From positions 145,907 to 209,906 of the forward strand of contig JALVVV010000055.1 of assembly GCA_027023265.1 (NCBI GenBank): a DNA stretch of 64,000 nucleotides, given 5' to 3'. Shown here piece after piece: positions 1-9,262 of this stretch (its first letter is position 1; every line of letters begins with the position of its first letter). The DNA is from DHVE2 group archaeon. GTDB lineage: Archaea > Thermoplasmatota > Thermoplasmata > Thermoplasmatales > Aciduliprofundaceae. The notes under the pieces are model-generated. The model was not told where the DNA came from. It did no database searches and saw only the letters and a program-made list of their open reading frames with translations. The translations under genes were made by a program, and so were the position numbers.

Positions 1-820
1 CTCCCACCTGCTTGAACGCCCCGTCTGCAACTGCATCGTTTCCTCCAAGTGCTCCCGTGTGCAGGCTTGCTGCTTTGCCTCCTCGTGAAGTTCTCCCGGC
101 TTTTAGAACAACCACGGGCTTTTTTCTTGTGACTCGGGATGCTATTTTCATGAACTCTTTTCCATCTTTGAAGCTTTCTATGTACATTATTATTGCCCGG
201 CTCATATCATCTTTTCCAAAGTACTCTAAAAGTTCATTTTCGTTTACATCTACCCGGTTTCCCAGGTTTATAAATGCCGAAAACCCAACATTGTACATCG
301 ACACGGAATCCATCGTCAAGAGGCCCAGCGCCCCGCTTTGGGTAACGAATGCAATGTCCCCATTGCCGGGAAAACGTGAGCGTTCAGGAACCACAAGAGC
401 GGTATTTACCCCGGTGGATGGTATGTATATTCCCACAGTATTTGGTCCAATTATTCTCGCATCGTGCTCTCTTGCTTTTTCCAGCATGTATTTTTCCATT
501 TCTTTGCCTTTTTTTCCTGTCTCCCCAAATCCGCCCGCGATGGGAATTATGAACTTTGCCTTTTTAGCCACATCTTCAAATACCTTGACTGTGAGCTCGG
601 CGGGTAATGTTATCACTGCCAGGTCCACCTCTGGCAAATCTTCAACGTTTTTATATACTCTGTATCCCAGTATCTCGCCGCCTTTTGGATTTACCGGGTA
701 TACTTTGCCTTTGAAATTGTGAGATACCAGATTTTTCAGCACTACATAACCTATCTTTGTGGGATTATGAGACGCTCCAACGACTGCGATGCTTTTTGGA
801 TTCACCAACCTGGAGAACAT
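1..820 (-). CDS. acdA: Acyl-CoA (acetyl-CoA) synthetase, ADP-forming, alpha subunit, partial
   Basis: The gene reads leftward off the window edge, so only the N-terminal ~273 residues are present. The start reads MFSRLVNPKSIAVVGASHNP, followed by a CoA-binding Rossmann domain, an IGPNTVGIY-like segment and GDIAFVTQSGALG, all hallmarks of the CoA-binding/CoA-ligase part of ADP-forming acyl-CoA synthetases. The family converts acyl-CoA + ADP + Pi to acid + CoA + ATP, the energy-conserving last step of peptide fermentation; this fits the 2-oxoacid oxidoreductase at 24.3-27 kb. An in-frame ATG at 835 would add five residues. The 820 start matches the usual N-terminus better. The catalytic histidine region and beta subunit are beyond the edge. 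Confidence 0.85.
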   Translation of the reverse strand, partial: MFSRLVNPKSIAVVGASHNPTKIGYVVLKNLVSHNFKGKVYPVNPKGGEILGYRVYKNVEDLPEVDLAVITLPAELTVKVFEDVAKKAKFIIPIAGGFGETGKKGKEMEKYMLEKAREHDARIIGPNTVGIYIPSTGVNTALVVPERSRFPGNGDIAFVTQSGALGLLTMDSVSMYNVGFSAFINLGNRVDVNENELLEYFGKDDMSRAIIMYIESFKDGKEFMKIASRVTRKKPVVVLKAGRTSRGGKAASLHTGALGGNDAVADGAFKQVG

Positions 821-842
821 AATGGGTAAATACATTATCCGA

Positions 843-2045
843 TTAAATGCCTTCGCTCGTGTAAATGGCTTTTCCGTCCACGTACGTGGCCATCACGTTT
901 CTATCGTCACCCAAAAACATAAGCTCAGAGAGTATTTCATCGGTGCTCATTGTAATGTCAGAAACTTTTAGCACCACGAAATCTCCCTGTTTTCCTGGTT
1001 CCAGTGAGCCTGTATAATCATCGATTCCCAAAACCCTCGCACCGCCAGAAGTTAAGAGATTGAAAGCGGTTCTTGGTGTTATGGGGTTTGCATAATATGC
1101 ATCTCTTAATACGGGCATCAGGTTCATAAATGGCCCAGCTGCCACGTCTGTTCCTATCCCTATGTCTATTCTTTTTTTCATCAGTTCAGAAATTGGCATG
1201 TTTCCACTGTGCAGGAAAAAATTTGACGATGGACAGTGTGCTATTTTTGCATTTCTTTTTGCTATTAAATCCATTTCCTTCGGGGTTAGATGTACCCCGT
1301 GAGCGAGTACAGTTCTTTTTGTTAGTACCCCTGCAGAGTCATACACTTCTGCATAATTCTTGCCGTACATCTTTTTTACGAGTTCAATCTCCTCGTGTTG
1401 CTCTGAAATATGGGTCTGAATCCTTAAATTCAATTTCCTGGCAGTACTTGCGGTTTCCTTCATCATTTCCATACTGCACGCCGGTGCAAATCGCAAAGTG
1501 AGCACATACGCTGCCCTTTTTCCATCCAGACGATTAACCATGATTTTCATACTTTTTTTTGCATCTCTAACCGTGGTTTTGAGTTCTTCTGGCACGTTCG
1601 TATCCATCAATGTTTGTCCCATGAACGTTCTAATTCCTATCCTTTTTGCCTCTTCAAAAGCTATTTCCGTGCTTTCTATATTTGGTGGGCCGAAAACCAT
1701 TGCTGAGGTGGTTCCATTTTTTGCCAGTTCGTAAAAGAATTTAGCGGAATTCTTTTTAGCGTAATTCTCATCTAAAAATTTTATTTCCTCGGGGAATACG
1801 TATTTTTCCAGCCATTCTAAAAGCGAAGTGCTCCATTTACCCCTTATATTTACCTGAGGAAGGTGAATGTGAGTGTCTATAAACCCGGGCATTATTATGA
1901 AGTCCTCATAATTAATTATTTCGCATTCTGGCTTTTCTTCTGTTATTTTTTTAATTTTTCCGTTGGATATGATTAGATATCCATTAATGTCTATTATTTC
2001 CCCACTTTTAAGAAATGTGATAATTCTGCTTTTGTACGCAAGCAT
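843..2045 (-). CDS. guaD: Guanine deaminase (amidohydrolase superfamily)
   Basis: This 400-residue metal-dependent amidohydrolase has PGFIDTHIHLPQ (H59, H61), the guanine-deaminase-like SLLEWLEKYVFPEE, HISEQ in the middle barrel, HG/HCPSSN, and the late metal ligand in GIGTDVAAG. Guanine deaminase hydrolyses guanine to xanthine and ammonia in the cytoplasm (purine salvage/catabolism). The ATG at 2045 is preceded by GGGAGAGGG and, further upstream, a TATA box read on this strand. It ends 8 nt before the acdA alternative start and may be co-transcribed with it. Another purine or chlorohydrolase-type deaminase (TRZ/ATZ family) is the main alternative. Confidence 0.78.
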   Translation of the reverse strand: MLAYKSRIITFLKSGEIIDINGYLIISNGKIKKITEEKPECEIINYEDFIIMPGFIDTHIHLPQVNIRGKWSTSLLEWLEKYVFPEEIKFLDENYAKKNSAKFFYELAKNGTTSAMVFGPPNIESTEIAFEEAKRIGIRTFMGQTLMDTNVPEELKTTVRDAKKSMKIMVNRLDGKRAAYVLTLRFAPACSMEMMKETASTARKLNLRIQTHISEQHEEIELVKKMYGKNYAEVYDSAGVLTKRTVLAHGVHLTPKEMDLIAKRNAKIAHCPSSNFFLHSGNMPISELMKKRIDIGIGTDVAAGPFMNLMPVLRDAYYANPITPRTAFNLLTSGGARVLGIDDYTGSLEPGKQGDFVVLKVSDITMSTDEILSELMFLGDDRNVMATYVDGKAIYTSEGI

Positions 2046-2087
2046 ACCCTCTCCCTATAATATATTCGTATTTCAAGTTTGCGAAAA

Positions 2088-2115
2088 CATATAAAAAGTA
2101 ACACAAAATATATAT
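2088..2115. promoter_or_regulatory. Divergent TATA boxes for guaD and the 2138 gene
   Basis: On the minus strand TTTTTATATG (2088-2097) lies 43 nt before the guaD ATG, leaving a short leader with a ribosome site. On the plus strand aaaatatatat (2105-2115) ends 22 nt before the ATG at 2138, the spacing of a leaderless archaeal transcript. Confidence 0.6.
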
Positions 2116-2137
2116 CTCCGAAGGCAATACCCTCCTA

Positions 2138-2632
2138 ATGCCCGGGAGTAGAATTAAAGTTGTAAACGAGATTGGTGATTTGGTTTCGGTATTTTACTCT
2201 TGCAATACTGAGGTCAAAAAGAAGGTGTTTCAGGAGATAACCAAAAAATGGTGCACTTTGGAGGAGATTGAAGAAAAGTACGGTGAAGAGGGTGTTAGTG
2301 CTCTCAAATACCTTGAAAATATAAAATTCGTGGAGACGCAGTGGATTACCACTGACAGTGGAGTGGTAAGGGCTTACCACACTTATTATGACCTTTTTCA
2401 AATATCGCTTACCATTCCAATAATGGAAGCTTCAGAGGTTCTTCAGGTTATCACCATGCCTGAAGAGGATTTTAGGGAGTGGGAAAATAAAATCATTGAA
2501 ATTGTGAAAACTGAGAATTCTTTCATAGGATATCTTGTTGAAAAACTGGGTATATCTCAAATAATGCTCAGAGCTTTGATTAAGAGGAGTGAGAAGCTGG
2601 ATATTAAGGGGATGAGAGTAGAGGTGGTGTAA
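2138..2632 (+). CDS. Predicted winged-helix (ArsR-like) transcriptional regulator
   Basis: The 164-residue protein is rich in helices. VKKKVFQEITKKWCTLEEIEEKYGEEGVSALKYLENIKFVE (residues ~27-67) looks like a winged-helix DNA-binding domain followed by a beta wing (TQWITTDSGVVRAYHTYYD). A C-terminal segment with IGYLVEKLGISQIMLRALIKR could be a second helix-turn-helix or dimerisation helix. I cannot name the effector. The start is set by a TATA box ~25 nt upstream. It is followed almost without gap by a membrane protein and aTrm56, so these three form one transcription unit. Confidence 0.65.
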   Translation: MPGSRIKVVNEIGDLVSVFYSCNTEVKKKVFQEITKKWCTLEEIEEKYGEEGVSALKYLENIKFVETQWITTDSGVVRAYHTYYDLFQISLTIPIMEASEVLQVITMPEEDFREWENKIIEIVKTENSFIGYLVEKLGISQIMLRALIKRSEKLDIKGMRVEVV

Positions 2633-2633
2633 A

Positions 2634-3628
<995 letters not shown>

Positions 3629-3634
3629 ATCAAA

Positions 3635-4225
3635 TCAATTGTTGATTGCATTCTGCACCTGTTCCAGAAGGTTCTTGGCATCTCTAACATCCATGCCAAC
3701 TTTCACTGTGAGGAAATTCATGAGTTCCTCTTCGCTTTCTCCTTTTTCGATTCTTTCCACCAACATCATAACAATTCTTGCAAGAACTTTTTCCATGAAT
3801 TCCTTTTCAATTCCAAGGGCCATTACCCCTGCAAGAACTCCCAGGACCAGGGCAGTTAGTGCGTCGTTGAACTCGCTCTTTCCAAGCGTGGATTTTGCCA
3901 GGTCTACCCTGAGTCTTATTTGCCCGTTTTCTCCGCCTATTGTGTATTTCATCATGTGCAGCTTATCATTTAGCATTAACAGTCTTTTGTAAACCTCTAT
4001 CTTCGTTTCAGGATCCATGTTCTCCGTTTCAATGGTTGTCGGGACAACCAGATGCACGAAATTTTCGCTAAATATTACCATAAGATGCATGGGCACCGAA
4101 GGATGCTCTGCCAGATACGCATCTTTTTCAATTTCTTCTACTTTCCAAGGGAGATCCACTATATCCCTTGCGTCATCTTTTCCATTTGTTAGCCAACTCA
4201 AAATATTTGCTTCTATAGCTTCCAT
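3635..4225 (-). CDS. Hypothetical protein with a YbjN/chaperone-like fold
   Basis: The 196-residue soluble protein starts at an ATG with GAGGTGAA upstream. The first ~110 residues alternate beta strands and helices (HLMVIFSENFVHLVVPTTI, KRLLMLNDKLHMMKYTIG), a pattern resembling the YbjN/type III secretion chaperone-like fold. The rest is helical with acidic patches. It converges on aTrm56 with 6 nt between stops. Function is unknown. The fold call is by eye. Confidence 0.55.
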   Translation of the reverse strand: MEAIEANILSWLTNGKDDARDIVDLPWKVEEIEKDAYLAEHPSVPMHLMVIFSENFVHLVVPTTIETENMDPETKIEVYKRLLMLNDKLHMMKYTIGGENGQIRLRVDLAKSTLGKSEFNDALTALVLGVLAGVMALGIEKEFMEKVLARIVMMLVERIEKGESEEELMNFLTVKVGMDVRDAKNLLEQVQNAINN

Positions 4226-4358
4226 AATTATTCACCTCTTTTTCACATAAGTGTTCTATTATATAATGATTGTTGGACATATATGTTCATTCTCAATCAT
4301 CTATGTTGCTCTTGGAACATCCAAAAGATTGATATGCACCATGGAGCATGTCCCATGC

Positions 4359-5567
4359 ATGAGGCCATTTAGAGACTTGATACCATTTGACACTGCAAAA
4401 AAAATTCTTTTCGAGAACGTGAATTTGATTGACGACACGGAGGAAATACCATTGATTGATGCGGTTAACCGTGTGTTGGCAGAAGATGCTGTTTCACCCA
4501 TTGACGTGCCTCCTTTTGCACGTGCTGCCGAGGATGGTTATGCGGTTTTTGCCGAGGATACATTTGGAGCCGGGCAGTACAGTCCTGTTGTTTTGAAGAT
4601 TACAGGTAGGATAAACACCGGTGAATTTAAGGAAGTATCTATCAAGCATGGAGAAGCCGTGGAAGTTGCCACGGGTGCGATGCTTCCTGAAGGGGCTGAT
4701 GCAGTGGTAAGGGTGGAGGACACTGAGAAAGATGGTGAAAATTTGAATGTTTACCGTGCGGTCCATCCGGGTTTTGATGTGGCACCAAGGGGTGAGGACA
4801 TAAAGAAGGGCACTCGCATTTTGAAGGCAGGAGAGTATCTAACTCCAGCTAAAATTGGGGCCCTCGCAGCAGTGGGAATTTCTAAGGTTAAAGTTTATAA
4901 AAAGCCGACCGTTGCAATACTTCCAACAGGAGACGAATTAACAAAGCCGGGAGAAAAAATGGAACCCGGTAAGATTTACGATGTGAATTCATATACCCTT
5001 TCCGCGGTGGTTATTGAAAACGGAGGGATACCTGTAGCTTACGATTATGTTAGGGATGATGTTCGGGATATCGAAAGAAAACTCATAAATTGTTTGAACA
5101 ATGATTTGATAGTGTTTTCAGGAGGCTCGTCTGTCGGAGAGCGAGACCTGCTGGTAGATGTTATTAACAAGCATGGAAAGCTATTATTTCATGGTGTTCA
5201 GATAAAGCCAGGTAAACCGACTTGGGCAGCCATTATTAATGGCAAGCTTGTTTTCGGTATGCCGGGTTTTCCCACTTCTTGTTTGAACGATGCCTACCAG
5301 CTTTTAGTGCCGGTGCTCAGAAAGATGGCCAGACTTCCTGAAAAGAAAGAAATGATTGTGAAAGCCAAGATGGCCAGGCGAATAACCTCCACGCTTGGAA
5401 GGCAGCAGTTTTTCACAGTAACCCTCAAAGATGGACTGGCATATCCAGCTTACAAGACTTCCGGTGCGATCACGAGCTTGGCGAATTCCGATGGGTATAT
5501 TGTTATTCCTGCAACAGTTGACCTTGTTGAAAAGGGAGAGGAAGTAGAGGTGCATTTGTGGGGGTGA
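4359..5567 (+). CDS. moeA: Molybdopterin molybdenumtransferase MoeA
   Basis: MoeA inserts molybdate (or tungstate) into adenylylated molybdopterin. The protein shows the N-terminal domain with PPFARAAEDGYAV, GAMLPEGADAVVRVED, the MoCF-binding core with PTGDEL and DVNSYTLSA, SGGSSVGERD, and GMPGFPTSCLNDAYQLLVP. I chose ATG 4359 (MRPFRDLIPFDTA), which matches the usual family start; an in-frame ATG at 4341 would add six residues and the frame stays open to 4251. The mobB gene follows 4 nt downstream. Together with moaC-moaB at 10.7-11.7 kb this marks a pterin cofactor pathway, probably for tungsten enzymes. Confidence 0.95.
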   Translation: MRPFRDLIPFDTAKKILFENVNLIDDTEEIPLIDAVNRVLAEDAVSPIDVPPFARAAEDGYAVFAEDTFGAGQYSPVVLKITGRINTGEFKEVSIKHGEAVEVATGAMLPEGADAVVRVEDTEKDGENLNVYRAVHPGFDVAPRGEDIKKGTRILKAGEYLTPAKIGALAAVGISKVKVYKKPTVAILPTGDELTKPGEKMEPGKIYDVNSYTLSAVVIENGGIPVAYDYVRDDVRDIERKLINCLNNDLIVFSGGSSVGERDLLVDVINKHGKLLFHGVQIKPGKPTWAAIINGKLVFGMPGFPTSCLNDAYQLLVPVLRKMARLPEKKEMIVKAKMARRITSTLGRQQFFTVTLKDGLAYPAYKTSGAITSLANSDGYIVIPATVDLVEKGEEVEVHLWG

Positions 5568-5571
5568 TACA

Positions 5572-6243
5572 TTGATTTTGGGACTATGTGGCAAATCAAA
5601 TTCCGGAAAGACAATGTTGATTGAGCAGTTGATAAGTGAGTTCAGAGATAAATTTTCCATTGTCGTGGTGAAGCACACACCTCATGGAGTCGATCACGCG
5701 GGAAAGGACAGTTACAGGTTTAGAGCTGCTGGGGCAGAGGAGGTGGTTCTTCTGGGCGAGGAAGAAGCAAGATTTAAAGAACCAGGTAATCTATTTTCCA
5801 TTGTTCACTCTTTAAATTATGATGTGGTATTTGTGGAGGGGTTTAAGCGGGAGAAATACATACCCAAAGTTTGCCTCGACGATAGTGACTGTGAAAACTG
5901 TGTGATTAGGGGAAGGGATATCGAAAAAATAAAGGAATACATTATGCAAGAACTTGCGGTTGAAAAAATTTTGAAGGATTTGCCTAACTTTAACTGCGGT
6001 GAATGCGGTCATCGTAACTGCGAGGAAATGGCTCGAGCCATTTATCGTGGAGAGGATGATTTCAGAAATTGCAGGTACTGGAATCCCGATGCCATCATAT
6101 CTGTAAAGGTGAATGGAAAAGACATATACATGGGTAAATTTGCGCAGGATGTAGTAGTAAACACGGTAAAAGGACTTCTATCGTCATTCAAAGGCGTAAA
6201 AGATATAAATAGTGTGGAAATAAAAATCAAAGAAAAGAAATAA
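5572..6243 (+). CDS. mobB: MobB-type GTPase fused to a four-cysteine Fe-S domain
   Basis: The N-terminal ~130 residues are MobB, a P-loop GTPase linked to molybdopterin dinucleotide formation: GLCGKSNSGKT (P-loop, residues 7-14), VVVKHTPHG, VFVEGFKRE. A second region, FNCGECGHRNC with a later cysteine (C142, C145, C150, C167), is the signature of the Fe-S '4Fe-4S' domain found in formate dehydrogenase and RnfB-type proteins. The ~50-residue tail is unassigned. The start is TTG at 5572, just after the moeA stop. The fusion suggests a cofactor-delivery role linked to redox state; this is inference. Confidence 0.85.
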   Translation: MILGLCGKSNSGKTMLIEQLISEFRDKFSIVVVKHTPHGVDHAGKDSYRFRAAGAEEVVLLGEEEARFKEPGNLFSIVHSLNYDVVFVEGFKREKYIPKVCLDDSDCENCVIRGRDIEKIKEYIMQELAVEKILKDLPNFNCGECGHRNCEEMARAIYRGEDDFRNCRYWNPDAIISVKVNGKDIYMGKFAQDVVVNTVKGLLSSFKGVKDINSVEIKIKEKK

Positions 6244-6251
6244 TTTTTTAC

Positions 6252-6704
6252 TTACGGCGATGCCCTTATAACTGTAAGGCTATCGCTCTTTGTCTGTTCA
6301 CCTATTAGGCCTGGATAGGAGAGAGTAACCTTGATTTCATCGGAGGTTACTCCGCTTGGTAGTGTTACGTTATTTAGATGTATTGTTGCCACGCCCTTTG
6401 CATTTGTTTGCCCCGCAGCGGTCACACCGCAACCATCAAGGAGAACCTTAACATTGGGCAAGGGATGACCGTTCTGATCCTCAACTACAATCGTAATTGT
6501 TCCATTCCAAACAGCAGACCCATCTGGCTGGGTTGTGGCGTTTATGTTCTTTGTCAGTTTTCCATCCACGTATATCTGCCAGCTATTTATCTGTGGCCCG
6601 GATGTTACCATAAAGCTAAGTATCGCTGCGAGTGCCACTGCTGCCACTACCACTGCAATCAATATTTCCAGTGGGAGACCAACTATTGCTCCTTCCTCTT
6701 TCAT
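6252..6704 (-). CDS. Pilin-like secreted protein with an Ig-like domain
   Basis: Starting at ATG 6704, with GGTGA a few bases upstream, the product (150 residues) begins MKEEGAIVGLPLEILIAVVV, a short charged stretch then one hydrophobic helix, as in archaeal class III (type IV pilin-like) signal peptides. The remainder is beta-rich, and GHPLPNVKVLLDG followed by TNAKGVATIHL resembles a transthyretin/carboxypeptidase-regulatory or Ig-like repeat. It is predicted to be surface exposed, as a pilus subunit or anchored protein. No pilus assembly ATPase is nearby. Confidence 0.6.
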   Translation of the reverse strand: MKEEGAIVGLPLEILIAVVVAAVALAAILSFMVTSGPQINSWQIYVDGKLTKNINATTQPDGSAVWNGTITIVVEDQNGHPLPNVKVLLDGCGVTAAGQTNAKGVATIHLNNVTLPSGVTSDEIKVTLSYPGLIGEQTKSDSLTVIRASP

Positions 6705-6742
6705 AGGTTTCACCAAGGAAAGTAATGTACATAGCATTATTT

Positions 6743-6764
6743 AAATTTTTCTAAAGAAAAATTT
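6743..6764. repeat. Perfect inverted repeat between the pilin-like gene and ftsZ
   Basis: Ten-base arms AAATTTTTCT and AGAAAAATTT are separated by two As. The repeat lies over the presumed leftward TATA region of the pilin-like gene and just upstream of the ftsZ TATA box, so it could be an operator for one or both genes. A pure AT-composition effect cannot be excluded. Confidence 0.45.
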
Positions 6765-6780
6765 AGCACCGCAAGAAATC

Positions 6781-6791
6781 CTTTTATATAT
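6781..6791 (+). promoter_or_regulatory. ftsZ TATA box
   Basis: cttttatatat lies about 43-53 nt before the ftsZ ATG; a second AT-rich element (ccttataataaaatt, from 6803) is closer. A leader of ~20 nt with a gaggatg ribosome site fits the first. Confidence 0.5.
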
Positions 6792-6833
6792 GGAGTTTAT
6801 CTCCTTATAATAAAATTAGAGGATGGGATAATT

Positions 6834-7955
6834 ATGAAGTCCTTGCTCAATTCAATAAAAACGGAAGAGGTGGAAATGAAAGAGAGACCGGGTATGGTAT
6901 CTCCCGATGACGAAGAATTGATGGAACTTGTTGAAAAGCTCAGGGTTAAGATAAAGATTGTTGGCTGCGGAGGTGGAGGAAGCAATACCATCAACAGGAT
7001 TATGGAAGAAGGAATCCACGGTGATGTGGAGCTTGTTGCTGCGAATACGGATGCTCAACACTTGTTGCAGATTCGCGCTAACAGAAAGGTTCTTCTTGGA
7101 AAGAGGAGGACAAGAGGGCTTGGTGCCGGGTCCGATCCAATGGTTGGAGAAGATGCCGCCCGGGAAAGCGAGGACAAGTTACGTGAGATTCTCCAGGGTG
7201 CCGATATGGTTTTTGTGACCGCAGGAATGGGCGGGGGAACCGGAACAGGTAGCGCACCTTACGTGGCAAAGCTTGCCAAAGAGATGGGTGCTTTGGTTCT
7301 TTCGGTTGTTACTCTTCCTTTCAAGGCAGAGGGTAAGTTGCGCATGGAAAACGCGCTTTGGGGTTTGGATAGAATGCGCAGGTACTCGGATACTACTATT
7401 GTTATTCCCAACGATAAGTTGCTGGAGTTGGTGCCCCGGCTACCATTAAACGAAGCGTTTAAAGTGGCGGATACTGTTCTTATGATGACCATTAAGGGAA
7501 TAACGGAGATACTCACCAAGCCGGGTCTTGTAAATGTGGATTACGCGGACCTCCGGACAGTTCTTGGTGCTGGAGGTGTAGCCATGGTAGGAATAGGTGA
7601 AAGCGACAACTCGCAGGACCGCGTGAAAGAGGCAGTGGAAGAAGCAATAAATTCTCCACTTATAGATGCGGATATAAGCGATGCTTCTGGTGCTCTTGTG
7701 CGTATAGTCGGTGATTCGCATATGAGTGTTCAGGAGGCACAGATGGCCGTTGACCTCGTTCAAAAGAAGATAAACAAGACTGCAAAGATAATCTGGGGTG
7801 CAAGTGTGGATCCTGAAATGGATAACATGGTGCAGGTGTTGGTTGTTCTATCAGGAGTTAAATCACCTTATTTCATAGAGAAAGGCGGGTCTTTAAAAGC
7901 CGCAAGAGAGGCGGTGGGTGATACTTTAGACGCGGATATTGATGTGATAGAATAA
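6834..7955 (+). CDS. ftsZ: Cell division GTPase FtsZ
   Basis: This 373-residue tubulin-like GTPase polymerises at midcell. It carries the nucleotide loop VGCGGGGSNTINR, NTDAQHL, the tubulin signature GMGGGTGTGS (residues 131-140) and, in the T7 region, VNVDYADLRTVL. An N-terminal extension of ~37 residues precedes the first strand, as in many euryarchaeal FtsZ1 proteins. The C-terminus ends soon after the second domain, with only a short acidic tail. The next gene encodes a coiled-coil protein 17 nt downstream, so the two are probably co-transcribed. Confidence 0.97.
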   Translation: MKSLLNSIKTEEVEMKERPGMVSPDDEELMELVEKLRVKIKIVGCGGGGSNTINRIMEEGIHGDVELVAANTDAQHLLQIRANRKVLLGKRRTRGLGAGSDPMVGEDAARESEDKLREILQGADMVFVTAGMGGGTGTGSAPYVAKLAKEMGALVLSVVTLPFKAEGKLRMENALWGLDRMRRYSDTTIVIPNDKLLELVPRLPLNEAFKVADTVLMMTIKGITEILTKPGLVNVDYADLRTVLGAGGVAMVGIGESDNSQDRVKEAVEEAINSPLIDADISDASGALVRIVGDSHMSVQEAQMAVDLVQKKINKTAKIIWGASVDPEMDNMVQVLVVLSGVKSPYFIEKGGSLKAAREAVGDTLDADIDVIE

Positions 7956-7972
7956 AATTAAGCGTGAGGTCT

Positions 7973-8821
7973 ATGAAAAAATCCGAGTTGAAAAGTGCAG
8001 AGGAGAAGTTTAGGTTCTATAAGGAAAAAAGAAACGAACTCAGGGCGCAGGTAAGGGAGCTTGTTGAGGAAAGGAACCTACTTCGGGAAAAGCGTCAGGG
8101 TCTTTTTGAGGAGATGCGCGAGGAGAAAGAGCAGAGAGATGCTTTAATAGTTGAGATGAGAAAACACAAAGCAGTTAGGGATGAGCTCAGGGAGAAGATA
8201 AATGCGTTAATTGATTATTCTCGCAAGATGCGCGGTGGTGCGAGGGGTGGAGTTGAATCTGAACTTGAAAGGATAAAGAAGGATATTCAGAAGAAGGAAC
8301 TGGAACTGCAGATTAAGCCTCATTCTGTTGAGGATGAGAATAAAATTATAAGCGAACTACGTGCCTTGAGAAAAGAAAAGGAGGAATTGGAGCGTAAACT
8401 TGGAGAGAAGATGAGGCTTTTAGGAGAAGTGGAGAATGTGGAGTCAGAGATTGCAAAATTAAAGGAAGAGCAGAAAAAAGAGGCAGAAGAGGTTAAAAAA
8501 CTATACGAAATGTCTCAGAAGCACCACCGTAGAGTTGAAGAGCTGAGCAAGGAAATAATGTATTTGAAGGAAAAGATATCCGAGAAAAATGCTGAAATTG
8601 ATAAATTGAACAAAAAGGCTGATTTGTATCACCAGAAAGCACAGGAGTTGCTTCAAAAAATAATAGAGATGAAGGGAGATTATCGGAGAAAAAAGGAGGA
8701 AGAGCAGCGAGTGCTTCAGGAGCTGGAAGAGAAAAGTAAAGAGATAACGGAGATGAAGGATGAGGACGTGGAAAAATTCATAGATGTTCTGAAGAAGAAA
8801 AAGAAAATAAAGTATCCATAA
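7973..8821 (+). CDS. Archaeal coiled-coil protein (COG1340-like)
   Basis: About 282 residues, almost entirely charged heptad repeats (RNELRAQVRELVEERNLLRE and similar), with a break at GGARGGVE around residues 90-95 before the long second coil. This matches the widespread archaeal coiled-coil family COG1340, whose function is unknown. ATG 7973 follows GTGAGGT. A GTG at 7964 is possible. Position directly behind ftsZ makes a cell-division or chromosome-related role possible, but that is inference. Confidence 0.75.
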   Translation: MKKSELKSAEEKFRFYKEKRNELRAQVRELVEERNLLREKRQGLFEEMREEKEQRDALIVEMRKHKAVRDELREKINALIDYSRKMRGGARGGVESELERIKKDIQKKELELQIKPHSVEDENKIISELRALRKEKEELERKLGEKMRLLGEVENVESEIAKLKEEQKKEAEEVKKLYEMSQKHHRRVEELSKEIMYLKEKISEKNAEIDKLNKKADLYHQKAQELLQKIIEMKGDYRRKKEEEQRVLQELEEKSKEITEMKDEDVEKFIDVLKKKKKIKYP

Positions 8822-8828
8822 GGGATGG

Positions 8829-9257
8829 TTACAGATACCCCATCATGAGAAATAGCATCACACTCAAAATCAGTATTATACCGCCGATTGCAGCGTACTT
8901 TGCTTGGTTTTTATCTGAGCCAAATATTATTGGGATTGGTCCAATTAAAATGATTCCCCCATATTTTGCCTTTCTCTCAACTGTATTCTCGTTTTCCGTT
9001 TCCAGTTTTTCGTAATGGTTGCTGTTAACCGAGGTGTTTTCGTACACACTTACTGAATCTATAAGCGGAGATATGAACATAAGAAATGTCCCAAAGAAAA
9101 TCAACAGTGCTCCAAGTGCTCCGTAAATTCCGTGGGAGTAAAACACGGGAAATATGATTATTATTGCCGCACCTCCATCTCCGTTAAAAATGGACCAAAA
9201 TAAAAGCGCTATGCCGAATAATATCAACACCACGCCTGTGTTGCGTGCTATCTTCAT
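8829..9257 (-). CDS. DUF131/TIGR00304-like membrane protein
   Basis: The 142-residue protein has three or four hydrophobic segments (about 5-25, 28-50, 58-80 and the last 20 residues). The stretch KYGGIILIGPIPIIFGSDK is the diagnostic motif of the archaeal DUF131 family. ATG 9257 has GTGAT at the right distance upstream. A GTG nine bases earlier is less likely. It overlaps the translation region of the upstream zinc-ribbon gene closely (6 nt between stop and start), so both are one operon. Confidence 0.7.
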   Translation of the reverse strand: MKIARNTGVVLILFGIALLFWSIFNGDGGAAIIIIFPVFYSHGIYGALGALLIFFGTFLMFISPLIDSVSVYENTSVNSNHYEKLETENENTVERKAKYGGIILIGPIPIIFGSDKNQAKYAAIGGIILILSVMLFLMMGYL

Positions 9258-9262
9258 GGTAA

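Noticed and set aside
12-722. Long plus-strand frame opposite the acyl-CoA synthetase gene
   Set aside because: It is rich in Ser/Pro/Phe and mirrors the reverse strand, which encodes a clear AcdA protein continuing off the window edge.
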